Assembly (NCBI GenBank): GCA_030065095.1
Contig: JASJDP010000003.1
Span: 1 to 64,000 of the forward strand
Length of the DNA: 64,000 nt
Direction of reading: 5' to 3'
Source of the DNA: Rhodobacter sp.
GTDB lineage: Bacteria; Pseudomonadota; Alphaproteobacteria; Rhodobacterales; Rhodobacteraceae
Position 1 is the first letter of the stretch. Every line of letters begins with the position of its first letter. Below the pieces are notes generated by a model. The model did not search any database. It worked only from the letters and a program-made list of their open reading frames with translations, and had not been told where the DNA came from. Shown in pieces: positions 15,440-24,098 of this stretch. The position numbers and the translations under genes are program-made.

Positions 15440-17122
15440 CTAGTCCTTGTCGCTGCCCTTCAGCGCCGCACCCAGAATGTCGCCCAGCGAGGCGCCGCTG
15501 TCGGACGAGCCGTACTGTTCGACCGCCTCTTTCTCTTCGGCGATTTCGCGCGCCTTGATCGACAGGCCCAGACGGCGGGTCTTCTGGTCGACATTGGTGA
15601 CGCGCACGTCCACCTTGTCGCCGACCTGAAACCGCTCGGGGCGCTGTTCGGCCCGGTCGCGGCTGAGGTCCGAGCGGCGGATGAACGATTTCATCCCCTC
15701 GTGCTCGACCTCGATGCCGCCATCCTCGATCGCGGTGACCGTCACGGTGATCACCGACCCGCGCTTGACGCCATCGGTCGCCTCGGTGAACGGATCGCCG
15801 CCCAGCGCCTTGACGCTAAGGCTGATCCGCTCCTTCTCGGTGTCGACCTCGGTCACCACCGCCTTGACCACATCGCCCTTGCGGTAGTTCTGGATCGCAT
15901 CCTCGCCGCGCTCGTCCCAGCTGAGGTCGCTGAGATGCACCATCCCGTCGATATCGTTGTCGAGCCCGATGAACAGACCGAATTCGGTGATGTTCTTGAC
16001 CTCGCCCTCGACCTCGGTACCGACCGGATGGGTCTCGGCGAAGACCTCCCAGGGGTTGCGCATGGTCTGCTTCAGTCCCAGCGACACCCGCCGTTTGGCT
16101 TCGTCGATCTCCAGCACCATCACCTCGACCTCCTGAGAGGTCGACACGATCTTGCCGGGATGCACGTTCTTCTTGGTCCAGGACATTTCCGAGACGTGCA
16201 CCAGCCCCTCGACCCCCGGCTCCAGTTCGACGAACGCGCCGTAGTCGGTGATGTTGGTGACCCGGCCCGCATGGGTCGATTCCAGCGGGTATTTGGCCGC
16301 CACCGTATCCCAGGGATCGGCCTGCAGCTGCTTCATGCCCAGCGATATCCGGTGGGTTTCCTTGTTGATCTTGATGACCTGAACCTTGATCGTCTCGCCG
16401 ATCGACAGGATCTCGGAGGGGTGGTTCACCCGCCGCCAGGCCATGTCGGTCACGTGCAGCAGGCCGTCCACACCGCCAAGGTCAACGAACGCGCCGTATT
16501 CGGTGATGTTCTTGACAACACCGTCCACCGCCTGACCTTCGCTCAGGTTGCCGATCACCTCGGCGCGCTGCTCGGCACGGCTTTCCTCCAGGATCGCCCG
16601 GCGCGAAACCACGATATTGCCGCGGCGGCGGTCCATCTTCAAAATCTGGAACGGCTGCTTCAGCCCCATCAGCGGCCCGGCATCCCGCACGGGGCGCACA
16701 TCGACCTGAGAGCCCGGCAGAAACGCCACGGCGCCGCCCAGATCGACGGTGAACCCGCCCTTGACCCGGCCGAAGATCGCACCTTCGACGCGCGCCTCGT
16801 CGGCATAGGCCTTTTCCAGCCTGTCCCAGGCCTCCTCGCGCCGTGCCTTGTCGCGGCTGATCGAGGCCTCGCCGCGGGCGTTCTCGACCCGGTCGAGGTA
16901 TACCTCGACCTCGTCGCCCACGTCGACCTTGGGCGATTCGCCCGGTTCCGCAAATTCCTTGAGCTCGACCCGGCCTTCCATCTTGTAGCCGACGTCGATG
17001 ATGGCCTGTCCCGCTTCGATCGCGATGACCTTGCCTTTGACGACACTGCCCTCGCTGGGCGTGTCGATCTCGAAGCTTTCGTTCAAGAGGGCTTCGAACT
17101 CCTCCATGGATGCATTCGCCAA
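15440..17122 (-). CDS. rpsA: 30S ribosomal protein S1
   Basis: A 560-residue protein with six tandem S1 (OB-fold) repeats, which brings mRNA to the small ribosomal subunit. Repeats are seen as GSVVKGKVIAIEAGQAIIDV, then AVDGVVKNITEYGAFVDLGG, GRVTNITDYGAFVELEPGVE and GEVKNITEFGLFIGLDNDID, each followed by a LVHVSEMSW-like end. The terminal DILGAALKGSDKD is typical of alphaproteobacteria. MANASMEEFEALL is the start. A leader of about 120 bases separates it from the terminator of the upstream aldo/keto reductase gene. Confidence 0.97.
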   Translation of the reverse strand: MANASMEEFEALLNESFEIDTPSEGSVVKGKVIAIEAGQAIIDVGYKMEGRVELKEFAEPGESPKVDVGDEVEVYLDRVENARGEASISRDKARREEAWDRLEKAYADEARVEGAIFGRVKGGFTVDLGGAVAFLPGSQVDVRPVRDAGPLMGLKQPFQILKMDRRRGNIVVSRRAILEESRAEQRAEVIGNLSEGQAVDGVVKNITEYGAFVDLGGVDGLLHVTDMAWRRVNHPSEILSIGETIKVQVIKINKETHRISLGMKQLQADPWDTVAAKYPLESTHAGRVTNITDYGAFVELEPGVEGLVHVSEMSWTKKNVHPGKIVSTSQEVEVMVLEIDEAKRRVSLGLKQTMRNPWEVFAETHPVGTEVEGEVKNITEFGLFIGLDNDIDGMVHLSDLSWDERGEDAIQNYRKGDVVKAVVTEVDTEKERISLSVKALGGDPFTEATDGVKRGSVITVTVTAIEDGGIEVEHEGMKSFIRRSDLSRDRAEQRPERFQVGDKVDVRVTNVDQKTRRLGLSIKAREIAEEKEAVEQYGSSDSGASLGDILGAALKGSDKD

Positions 17123-17240
17123 GTGTTTCGGTTCCTTCTGTGCCCGACCGCTTCGCTGTTGAGGGGCGGGCGTTTCACTTTAACTGGCCGCGCGGTTGTC
17201 TCCGCCGGGCTTGTCAGGTTTCGTTGGTCAAGCGGGCACA

Positions 17241-17270
17241 CAAAACAAAGAGGGCCGGTCCACCGGCCCT
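17241..17270 (-). terminator. Rho-independent terminator after the aldo/keto reductase gene
   Basis: AGGGCCGGT (17251-17259) is exactly complementary to ACCGGCCCT (17262-17270) with a 2-base gap that would open to a small loop; on the minus strand it is followed by CTTTGTTTTGTG. It separates the aroA-cmk-AKR unit from rpsA. Confidence 0.7.
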
Positions 17271-17416
17271 GCTCGTCCCTGCGGTTGTCCCGCTTTCTCG
17301 ACGGGGGGCGCTATAGCCTGCAAGCGGCTGGGAGGCAAGGGCAGATCGATCTGGGTCCGCCCAATTGACGCTGAATCTACCGCAGCAGAACCGAATGACG
17401 CCTACACCCGGACATC

Positions 17417-18418
17417 TCAGCAATACCGTTCCGGTCCCACCCATTGATCCGCCGAATACCGATCGCCGTGGGCCCAGCCCACGGGCAGCACCTTTTCGAT
17501 CCGGTTCAGGTCTTCGGGGCTCAGATCGATCCCGGTCCCCGTCACCAGTTCCCGGAAATGCGAAACAGACCGCGTGCCGGGTATCGGGAGCACGTGATCG
17601 CCCTGTGCCAGCAGCCACGCCACCGCCAGCCCCGCGGCCGGCATTCCCATTTCGGCGGCCAGCCGCCGGAACCCATCCGTCGCGGCGATATTCGCCGAAT
17701 AGTTCGGTTCCATGAACCGCGGGTTCGGCTTCAGAAATCCCAACTCTTGCACCGCTTCGAGGCTCAGCGGGCGGTCCGTCAGCAACGACCGTCCCACCGG
17801 GGAAAACGCCACCAGCGCAACCCCCAGTTCGGCACAGGTCTGCACCAGCCCCAGTTCGGGCGACCGTGTCGACAGCGAGTATTCCGACTGCACCGCTGCA
17901 ACGGGATGCACCGCCACCGCCCGCCGCAGGCTCGACGGTGCGATCTCGGAAAAGCCAATGGCGCGGGTCTTGCCCGCCTCGACCAGTTGCGCCAGCGTGC
18001 CCGTCACCTCTTCGATCGGCACCTTCGGATCGCGGCGGTGCACGTAGAACAGATCGACCGCTTCGACGCCCAGTTTCCTTAGGCTCTTGTCCAGCTCCGC
18101 CTCCAGATGCGTGGCCGAGTTGTCGAAATACCGCCGTCCGCCGGCATCCCGCGCAATCGCCGCCTTGGTGGCGATGGTGAAGACCCCGCGCGCCTCCGGG
18201 CGTGCCCTGAGATAGCTGCCGATCGCCCGTTCGGACCGGCCCATGCCGTAGACATTCGCGGTATCGATATGCGTCACGCCGGCGTCCAGCGCGGCATCCA
18301 GGATCGCGTGGCTCTCGGCCTCGGTCGTCATCCCGTAGAAATCCGAAAAGGACATCGCCCCATAGCCCATGGCCGAGACCAGCGGCCCGCCACGGCCCAA
18401 CCGCCGGTGTTTCTTCAC
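17417..18418 (-). CDS. Aldo/keto reductase
   Basis: A 333-residue NADPH-dependent oxidoreductase with an (alpha/beta)8 barrel. The catalytic set is visible: Asp in [10 protein letters not shown], Tyr in the same segment, Lys in FTIATKAA and His in DLFYVHRRD. It is of the YakC/AKR13 type ([12 protein letters not shown] near the start). GTG 18418 overlaps the cmk stop (GTGA). In relatives cmk is directly followed by rpsA, so this gene is an insertion into a conserved order. Substrate unknown. Confidence 0.9.
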   Translation of the reverse strand: MKKHRRLGRGGPLVSAMGYGAMSFSDFYGMTTEAESHAILDAALDAGVTHIDTANVYGMGRSERAIGSYLRARPEARGVFTIATKAAIARDAGGRRYFDNSATHLEAELDKSLRKLGVEAVDLFYVHRRDPKVPIEEVTGTLAQLVEAGKTRAIGFSEIAPSSLRRAVAVHPVAAVQSEYSLSTRSPELGLVQTCAELGVALVAFSPVGRSLLTDRPLSLEAVQELGFLKPNPRFMEPNYSANIAATDGFRRLAAEMGMPAAGLAVAWLLAQGDHVLPIPGTRSVSHFRELVTGTGIDLSPEDLNRIEKVLPVGWAHGDRYSADQWVGPERYC

Positions 18419-19032
18419 ACGCTCCTCCTTACCCGCTCGATCTCGGCCACGGCCCGTCCAACCGCCGCCTCGATGGTCATCTCGGTTGTGTCGATCACCA
18501 CCGCATCGCCGGCCACCGCCAGCGGCGCATCGGCACGGCCGGCATCCTGCGCATCCCGTGCCCGCTGGTCGGCCAGCACCGTCTCAAAGCTGGTCTCAAG
18601 CCCCTTGCCGCGCAATTCCTCGAACCGCCGCCGCGCACGGGTCTCGTCGCTGGCCGTGACGAACAGCTTCACCTCTGCCTCGGGGCAGATTACCGTACCG
18701 ATGTCGCGCCCGTCCAGAACCGCACCGCCCGCCCGCCGGGCAAAGCGCCGCTGAAACGCCGCCAGCGCCGCCCGCACGCCCGGATCCGCCGCAACCCGGC
18801 TCGCCGCACGGCTGACCTCGGGCGTGCGCAAATCGCCGCGGTCGAGGTCGTCCGCCTCAAGCTGCCCGGCCGCTTCCACCGCGTCGGCGCCATCCAGCAC
18901 ACGCCGTCCCACCGCCCGGTACAAGAGCCCGGTGTCCAGATGTGCAAAGCCGAAACGGTCCGCCACGGCCTTCGAAATCGTGCCCTTCCCCGCCGCCGCC
19001 GGGCCGTCGATCGCCACCGTGAAGGCCGTCAT
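18415..19032 (-). CDS. cmk: Cytidylate kinase
   Basis: A 205-residue (d)CMP kinase with Walker A at GPAAAGKGT (10-18) and [21 protein letters not shown], the NMP-binding and core segments of bacterial Cmk. Its ATG overlaps the end of the upstream GFA gene (ATGA), and its stop overlaps the aldo/keto reductase start. The whole aroA-GFA-cmk-AKR set is translationally linked. Confidence 0.96.
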   Translation of the reverse strand: MTAFTVAIDGPAAAGKGTISKAVADRFGFAHLDTGLLYRAVGRRVLDGADAVEAAGQLEADDLDRGDLRTPEVSRAASRVAADPGVRAALAAFQRRFARRAGGAVLDGRDIGTVICPEAEVKLFVTASDETRARRRFEELRGKGLETSFETVLADQRARDAQDAGRADAPLAVAGDAVVIDTTEMTIEAAVGRAVAEIERVRRSV

Positions 19033-19442
19033 CGGTCCGAAACCATCGTCGTAAAGGCAGGGTCGCTTGCCGCGGCCTGCGGCAGATCATCGGCGATCCG
19101 GTAATAATCGCCCTTGGAGGCACAGTAGATATGCGCGGTCAGCGTCAATCCGGTAGGCCCGTCCAGCGTGCCGGCATGGATCGACAGGTTCGCCCCTGCA
19201 CCGTCCCAGAACAGGCTGGCCCCGCAGGTTCCGCAAAACCCGCGCCGCGCGGTTTCCGAAGACCGGTACCAGGTGACGTCGCCGACGATCCGCACGGCCT
19301 CGCGCGGGGCCGAGGTTGCGGCAACGAAATGTCCGCTGGTCTTGCGGCACTGCACGCAGTGGCACGCCACAACAGGCCGCAGCGGCCCGGTCACCTGGAA
19401 CCGGACCTGACCGCAAAGGCAGCTTCCGGACACCGGCGTCAT
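19029..19442 (-). CDS. GFA family zinc-binding protein
   Basis: A 137-residue protein of the glutathione-dependent formaldehyde-activating (Gfa/CENP-V) fold. Zinc ligands lie in [18 protein letters not shown] and [11 protein letters not shown]. The start is ATG 19442, overlapping the aroA stop by four bases. The family binds two zincs, and most members have no proven reaction; formaldehyde handling is the historic name only. It lies between aroA and cmk, which are normally adjacent. Confidence 0.9.
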   Translation of the reverse strand: MTPVSGSCLCGQVRFQVTGPLRPVVACHCVQCRKTSGHFVAATSAPREAVRIVGDVTWYRSSETARRGFCGTCGASLFWDGAGANLSIHAGTLDGPTGLTLTAHIYCASKGDYYRIADDLPQAAASDPAFTTMVSDR

Positions 19443-20791
19443 GACGCAGGCCTGAACAGATCGGCCCCGAGCCCTGTCATCAGACCCTCGAATACCGGAA
19501 AGGAAGTGGCGATCGGCCCGGCATCGTCCACCGAGACGGGCCGTTGGGCCGCCATCCCGCAGCAGAGAAACGACATCGCGATGCGGTGGTCCAGACGCGC
19601 CTCGCAAACGGCGCCGCCGGGCACCCCGCCAGGCCCCATCCCGTGAACGATTAGCGTGTCTTCGTCTTCTTCCACCATGACCCCGCAGGCTTCGAGCCCG
19701 CGCGCCATAGCGTCGATCCGGTCGCTTTCCTTGACGCGCAACTCCTTGATACCGCGCATCACGGTCTTGCCCTCGGCAAAACTCGCGACGACCGAAAGGA
19801 CCGGGTATTCGTCGATCATCGACGGCGCGCGGTCGGGCGGCACCTCGATGCCCCGCATCCCGTCCGAAAACCGCGCGCGCAGGTCGGCAACGGGTTCGCC
19901 GCCTTCGTCGCGTTCGTTTTCAAAGGTCAGGTCGGCCCCCATCTCACGCAACGTGGCAAACAGCCCCGCCCGCGTGGGATTGAGCCCGATGCCCGGCACC
20001 AGAACCTCGGATCCCTCGACAATGAGCGCGGCGCAGACCGGAAAGGCCGCGGATGACGGATCCCGGGGCACCGCGATTGTTTGCGGCTGCAGTTCCGGAT
20101 GACCCGTCAGGGTGATCGCGCGGCCGTCGTCGGTCTCGTCGACGGCCACCTCCGCGCCAAACCCTCTCAGCATGAGCTCGGTGTGATCGCGCGTCGCCTC
20201 CGGCTCGATCACGACGGTTTGGCCCATGGCGTTCAATCCCGCCAGCAGTACCGCCGACTTCACCTGCGCCGATGCCACCGGCAGCGTATAGCGCACCGGC
20301 ACCGGCTGCGCGGCGCCGATGACGGTCATCGGAAGCCGCCCGCCGGACCGGCCATAGGCCTGCGCTCCAAACTGGGTCAGGGGCGTGGTGACGCGACCCA
20401 TCGGGCGTTTGCGTAACGAGGCGTCACCGGTAAAGGTCGCAGTGATCGGCGAGGTCGCCATCGCCCCCATGATCAGCCGCACCCCGGTGCCGGAGTTTCC
20501 GCAGTCGATCACGTCCTGGGGTTCGGCGAACCCGCCGACGCCGACGCCGTGGACCGACCAATCGCCACCGCCTTGGTCCGTCACCGCGGCGCCGAAGGCC
20601 CGCATCGCCCTGGCCGTGTCGAGCACGTCCTGCCCCTCCAGAAGGCCCGAGATCCGGGTCTCGCCCACCGCCAACGCCCCCAGAATGAGCGCACGGTGCG
20701 AAATCGACTTGTCGCCGGGCACATCCGCCGTGCCGGTCAGGGGGCCGGCCCGGCGGGCGGTCATCGGCATGGCGGGGCCGTGGTCGGACAT
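19439..20791 (-). CDS. aroA: 3-phosphoshikimate 1-carboxyvinyltransferase (EPSP synthase)
   Basis: A 450-residue enzyme of the shikimate pathway that joins phosphoenolpyruvate to shikimate 3-phosphate. [39 protein letters not shown] and NPTR are present; these fit the class II (CP4-like) branch. At the position where CP4 has Ala (NAAT), this protein has Gly (CGNSGTG), so natural glyphosate insensitivity cannot be assumed. The start at [14 protein letters not shown] is chosen by family length; the frame open to 20980 has no support. First gene of the aroA-GFA-cmk-AKR unit. Confidence 0.95.
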   Translation of the reverse strand: MSDHGPAMPMTARRAGPLTGTADVPGDKSISHRALILGALAVGETRISGLLEGQDVLDTARAMRAFGAAVTDQGGGDWSVHGVGVGGFAEPQDVIDCGNSGTGVRLIMGAMATSPITATFTGDASLRKRPMGRVTTPLTQFGAQAYGRSGGRLPMTVIGAAQPVPVRYTLPVASAQVKSAVLLAGLNAMGQTVVIEPEATRDHTELMLRGFGAEVAVDETDDGRAITLTGHPELQPQTIAVPRDPSSAAFPVCAALIVEGSEVLVPGIGLNPTRAGLFATLREMGADLTFENERDEGGEPVADLRARFSDGMRGIEVPPDRAPSMIDEYPVLSVVASFAEGKTVMRGIKELRVKESDRIDAMARGLEACGVMVEEDEDTLIVHGMGPGGVPGGAVCEARLDHRIAMSFLCCGMAAQRPVSVDDAGPIATSFPVFEGLMTGLGADLFRPAS

Positions 20792-20889
20792 GGTGTACGC
20801 TCCTGTTCGGACGGCCATCCCTCTACGCATGCGGGAGCCAAAGGAAAACCCCCTGCCCTGCGTCTCGCCCCGAATACGCGGGTCTCGGG

Positions 20890-21606
20890 CTATCCACGCC
20901 GCCGGAAGGTCAGATAGTGCGGCGTCCGGCCCTCGCGCAGCGCCTTTTGCTCGTAGCGGGTCGGCACCCAGCCATCCCACGGGCGCCGCCAGTCCTGCGG
21001 TCCCTCGGCCAGCCAGTCGAAGCCGTGCCGCGGTACCTGTTCGAGCGTTTGGCGCACGTAGTCCGGAATGTCGGTGGCGACCCGCAATTCCGCGCCCGGA
21101 ACCATCACCCGGGCAAGCGGCTCCAGATGCTCGGGCGTGACAAAGCGGCGACGATGGTGGCGTTTTTTCGGCCAGGGATCGGGATAGAGCATGAAGACCT
21201 TCTGCACCGTTGCCGCAGGCAGAACATCGAACAGGTCGCGCGCATCGCCCGGATGGATCCGGACATTGCCCAACCCGGCGCTGGATATCCGGGTCAGCAG
21301 CATCGCGACGCCGTTGACAAAGGGCTCGCAGCCGATCAGCGCCACGCCCGGGTGACGGGCGGCCTGATGCACCAGGTGTTCGCCACCGCCGAAGCCAATT
21401 TCAAGCCAGATCGGGCGCCGACCGAACAGCGCCGCCGGGTCCAGCGGAGTGCGGTTGGGGTTCGCGTCCCAATCGACACCGGGCAGGCGGAGCGGGCCGA
21501 GATCCGTCTCGAGCGCCGCACGCTGCGCCGGCCTTAGGGTCTTGCCGTGGCGGCGCCCATAGAAGTTGCGCCAGGGGGCGTTCGCACGACGCTGTCTGTC
21601 AGTCAT
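20890..21606 (-). CDS. trmB: tRNA (guanine-N7)-methyltransferase
   Basis: A 238-residue SAM-dependent enzyme that makes m7G46 in t[20 protein letters not shown] is the SAM-binding motif, [16 protein letters not shown] the TrmB signature, and TDIPDYV with [16 protein letters not shown] the substrate side. The start [22 protein letters not shown] fits. In the family order metK-trmB, two small accessory genes have been added between metK and this gene. Confidence 0.96.
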   Translation of the reverse strand: MTDRQRRANAPWRNFYGRRHGKTLRPAQRAALETDLGPLRLPGVDWDANPNRTPLDPAALFGRRPIWLEIGFGGGEHLVHQAARHPGVALIGCEPFVNGVAMLLTRISSAGLGNVRIHPGDARDLFDVLPAATVQKVFMLYPDPWPKKRHHRRRFVTPEHLEPLARVMVPGAELRVATDIPDYVRQTLEQVPRHGFDWLAEGPQDWRRPWDGWVPTRYEQKALREGRTPHYLTFRRRG

Positions 21607-21658
21607 GGGCCGGGGGGCTAGCGCGCGATGCCCGCGACGGCAAGCCCCCGGCCCGGCC

Positions 21659-21979
21659 TCAGTTGTGAGGCGGGATCCCTCCGGTGACCACAACGCAATA
21701 GCGCATGCCTTTCTCCGGCACCTTGTCGGTCAGATCGGGCAGGCCGAAGCTCGTCATGCCATCGCCGCCGTAGCGGTTTCCGAAAACGGCGTAGAGATTC
21801 GAGAACTGGGCGATGCCCAGAAGCTGGCCATTGGCTTCGAGCAACCCCTTCGGGCAATAGGACGCTCCGCTCAGCCCGACTGTCCCAAGATAACTGTCCG
21901 GCCCCAATGCCATGGCAGTGCCCGGAACCATAAGGCCGGCGAGGATGCCGGCAGCGGCGATGTTCGTAAGTCTGTTCAT
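21659..21979 (-). CDS. Secreted mini phage-tail-collar domain protein
   Basis: A 106-residue protein with a signal peptide (about 1-24, ending GTAMA) followed by a single tail-collar-like domain: CPKGLLEANGQLLGIAQFSN, LYAVFGNRYGGDG and FGLPDL. This is the pattern of the phage tail collar/microcystin-dependent family, here with no other phage gene around and an export signal. GGGGAG precedes the ATG. Two cysteines (41 and 94) may form a disulfide. Likely a domesticated, exported domain; its function is unknown. Confidence 0.75.
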   Translation of the reverse strand: MNRLTNIAAAGILAGLMVPGTAMALGPDSYLGTVGLSGASYCPKGLLEANGQLLGIAQFSNLYAVFGNRYGGDGMTSFGLPDLTDKVPEKGMRYCVVVTGGIPPHN

Positions 21980-22072
21980 TGCTCCCCTTTCCTCGCGCGC
22001 TGCACCGTATGTGGGAAGCGGCCGGTGGCAGCGGCGGGCGGCATTTGGCCGCGGCTCGCAGCCGCCGACTTG

Positions 22073-22759
22073 CTACGCGACCTTGGCGGCCATGCCGGAA
22101 CGCCGGTACCGCGCCAGGCCCGCCTGCGTTTCCAGCTCACTCAAGCAGTCCCTGGCAGGAAGGGTCATCGGCGCCTGCCTCAACCGAAATGCCTGTTCCA
22201 GCCTCCTTCGCTTGAACGGCTTCAAGCCATCCAGGATCGACCGGGACAGCCGCAGGGATTCCGAGTAGCACCCGTTCGCGCGCACGACCTCATGGCGGTC
22301 CAGGACGAAATGACTCCAGCGGATTTCGGCCCGGCCCATCATCGGGCGAATGCACCGGAGCCGCGTCAGGGCCCGCGCCGGCGCAAAACACTGGCCGCCG
22401 AAGGTGCCGTCGATCTGGCCCAACGCACCCACGAGGATCCGGTGCCCGGGGGCCACGACCAGATCCCGCTTCGGGCAATCCGGACCAAAGGCGCCGGCGG
22501 CGATCAGCACCGGGCGTGCCGCCTCGGGCAATCCGGCAAAGGCCTGGGTCTCGGTATGGACCCACCGCACCACCATCGGGCCGTGATCCAACGTCTCGAC
22601 ACGGTCGCCGGCGACGATCGCCTCGACCGGACGGGCACCGCCCGGTGTATCGATCAGCGTGCCCGCGGCATATCCGCAGACCGGTTCCGATGCCGCCGCG
22701 GCCGCGACAGATGCATCGCCTCGGCTCCGGCATCCGCCGTCGAAACCCAGTCCTGCCAT
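22073..22759 (-). CDS. Hint-domain protein (minimal)
   Basis: A 228-residue protein with a Hint (hedgehog/intein) domain beginning at about residue 27: CGYAAGTLIDTPGGARPVEA, AGDRVETLDHGPMVVRWVH, and VAPGHRILV, followed by CFAPARALTRL and a C-terminal helical region. In the common Rhodobacteraceae form the start is C-F-x-A-G-T; here one extra residue lies between Cys and AGT. No separate N- or C-terminal extein domain is visible, so it may be a stand-alone autoprocessing fold. It sits between metK and trmB. Confidence 0.8.
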   Translation of the reverse strand: MAGLGFDGGCRSRGDASVAAAAASEPVCGYAAGTLIDTPGGARPVEAIVAGDRVETLDHGPMVVRWVHTETQAFAGLPEAARPVLIAAGAFGPDCPKRDLVVAPGHRILVGALGQIDGTFGGQCFAPARALTRLRCIRPMMGRAEIRWSHFVLDRHEVVRANGCYSESLRLSRSILDGLKPFKRRRLEQAFRLRQAPMTLPARDCLSELETQAGLARYRRSGMAAKVA

Positions 22760-22857
22760 GGCGCGCCCCAGTCCGTTTCGGATGGAAACACGCCTAAACC
22801 CGCAAGGCTAATTCCGGGTTAACCAATCCGCAGAACAGGAACCGGTGTCATCGGCGT

Positions 22858-24024
22858 TTAAACGGCCGCCTTCAGCGCCGCGACCAGATCGGTTTTTTCC
22901 CAGGAGAATCCGCCGTCGTCTTCAGGCGTGCGCCCAAAGTGGCCGTAGGCGGCGGTCCGCTGGTAGATCGGCCGGTTCAGCGACAGATGCTCGCGGATGC
23001 CGCGCGGGGTCAGATCCATCACCTTGGCAACCGCCGCCTCGATTTCGGCATCGGCCAATTCGCCGGTGCCGGCCGTGTCGACATAGATCGAAAGCGGCTT
23101 GGACACGCCGATCGCGTAAGCGAGCTGCAGCGTGCAGCGATGCGCCATGCCGGCCGCGACGATGTTCTTGGCCAGATAGCGCGCCGCATAGGCTGCAGAG
23201 CGGTCGACCTTGGTCGGATCCTTGCCGGAAAACGCGCCGCCACCATGGGGGGCCGCGCCGCCATAGGTGTCGACGATGATCTTGCGCCCGGTCAGGCCCG
23301 CATCGCCATCCGGACCACCGATCACGAATTTCCCGGTCGGGTTGACATGCCACTCGGTCCCGGCGGTCAGCCAGCCCTCGGGCAGAACGTCGCGGATATA
23401 GGGCTCGACGATCGCGCGCACGTCGCCGCTCGACAGGTTGGGATCCAGATGCTGGGTCGACAGCACGACCGAACTGACACCTACAGGGTTGCCGTCCTCG
23501 TATCGCACCGTCAGCTGCGACTTCGCATCCGGGCCGAGCTTGGGTTCCGCACCGGACTTGCGCACCTCGGCCAGCCGCCGCAGGATCGCATGCGCGTAAA
23601 GGATCGGCGCCGGCATCAGTTGCGGCGTCTCGTTCACGGCGTAGCCGAACATGATGCCCTGATCTCCGGCGCCTTCGTCCTTGTCGCCCGCAGCATCCAC
23701 GCCCTGGGCTATGTCGGCAGACTGCGCATGCAGGTAGCTGTTGACCTTCATGTTTGCCCAGTGAAAGCCCTCTTGTTCGTAACCGATGTCCCGGACACAG
23801 TCGCGCGCCAGTTCCTCGACATTCTTGATCACGTCGCCTGGGCCACGCACTTCACCGCCAATGACAACCCGGTCAGTGGTAGCGAAGGTTTCGCACGCGA
23901 CGCGGGAATGCGGGTCTGCGGTCAGGAAAGCGTCCAGAACCGCATCGGAAATCCGATCGCAGACCTTGTCGGGGTGGCCCTCTGACACCGATTCAGAGGT
24001 AAAGATGTAGTTTTGCCGGGACAT
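22858..24024 (-). CDS. metK: S-adenosylmethionine synthetase
   Basis: A 388-residue enzyme that makes SAM from methionine and [23 protein letters not shown] (ATP site), [12 protein letters not shown] and [16 protein letters not shown] (P-loop) are diagnostic. Translation starts at ATG 24024, directly behind a SAM/SAH-type riboswitch whose pseudoknot includes the ribosome binding site, so expression should fall when SAM or SAH is plentiful. Confidence 0.98.
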   Translation of the reverse strand: MSRQNYIFTSESVSEGHPDKVCDRISDAVLDAFLTADPHSRVACETFATTDRVVIGGEVRGPGDVIKNVEELARDCVRDIGYEQEGFHWANMKVNSYLHAQSADIAQGVDAAGDKDEGAGDQGIMFGYAVNETPQLMPAPILYAHAILRRLAEVRKSGAEPKLGPDAKSQLTVRYEDGNPVGVSSVVLSTQHLDPNLSSGDVRAIVEPYIRDVLPEGWLTAGTEWHVNPTGKFVIGGPDGDAGLTGRKIIVDTYGGAAPHGGGAFSGKDPTKVDRSAAYAARYLAKNIVAAGMAHRCTLQLAYAIGVSKPLSIYVDTAGTGELADAEIEAAVAKVMDLTPRGIREHLSLNRPIYQRTAAYGHFGRTPEDDGGFSWEKTDLVAALKAAV

Positions 24025-24025
24025 G

Positions 24026-24077
24026 AGTGCTCCATTAGGTTTTTTGCGCCGCCACGCCAGGAAGCCGTTGTGACCGC
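24026..24077 (-). promoter_or_regulatory. SAM/SAH riboswitch in the metK leader
   Basis: The minus strand reads GGTCACAACGGCTTCCTGG, then CGTGGC, an A-rich linker, and AATGGAGCACTC before the metK ATG. This matches the SAM/SAH RNA class: UCAC pairs with GUGG (one wobble) around the AACGGCUUCCUGGC loop, and GGAGC near the start codon pairs with GCUUCC to make the pseudoknot. Ligand binding is known to hide the ribosome binding site in this class. The class is found in Rhodobacterales ahead of metK, which fits perfectly here. Confidence 0.9.
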
Positions 24078-24098
24078 GATACAGGCCGCGTTACGCGC

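Noticed and set aside
15428-17368. 646-residue open frame on the plus strand
   Set aside because: It is exactly antisense to rpsA, whose six S1 repeats are unmistakable. The long frame is a product of high GC and codon bias.
21659-21979. Prophage remnant
   Set aside because: Only one tail-collar-like domain with a signal peptide is present; there is no capsid, integrase or other phage gene nearby.
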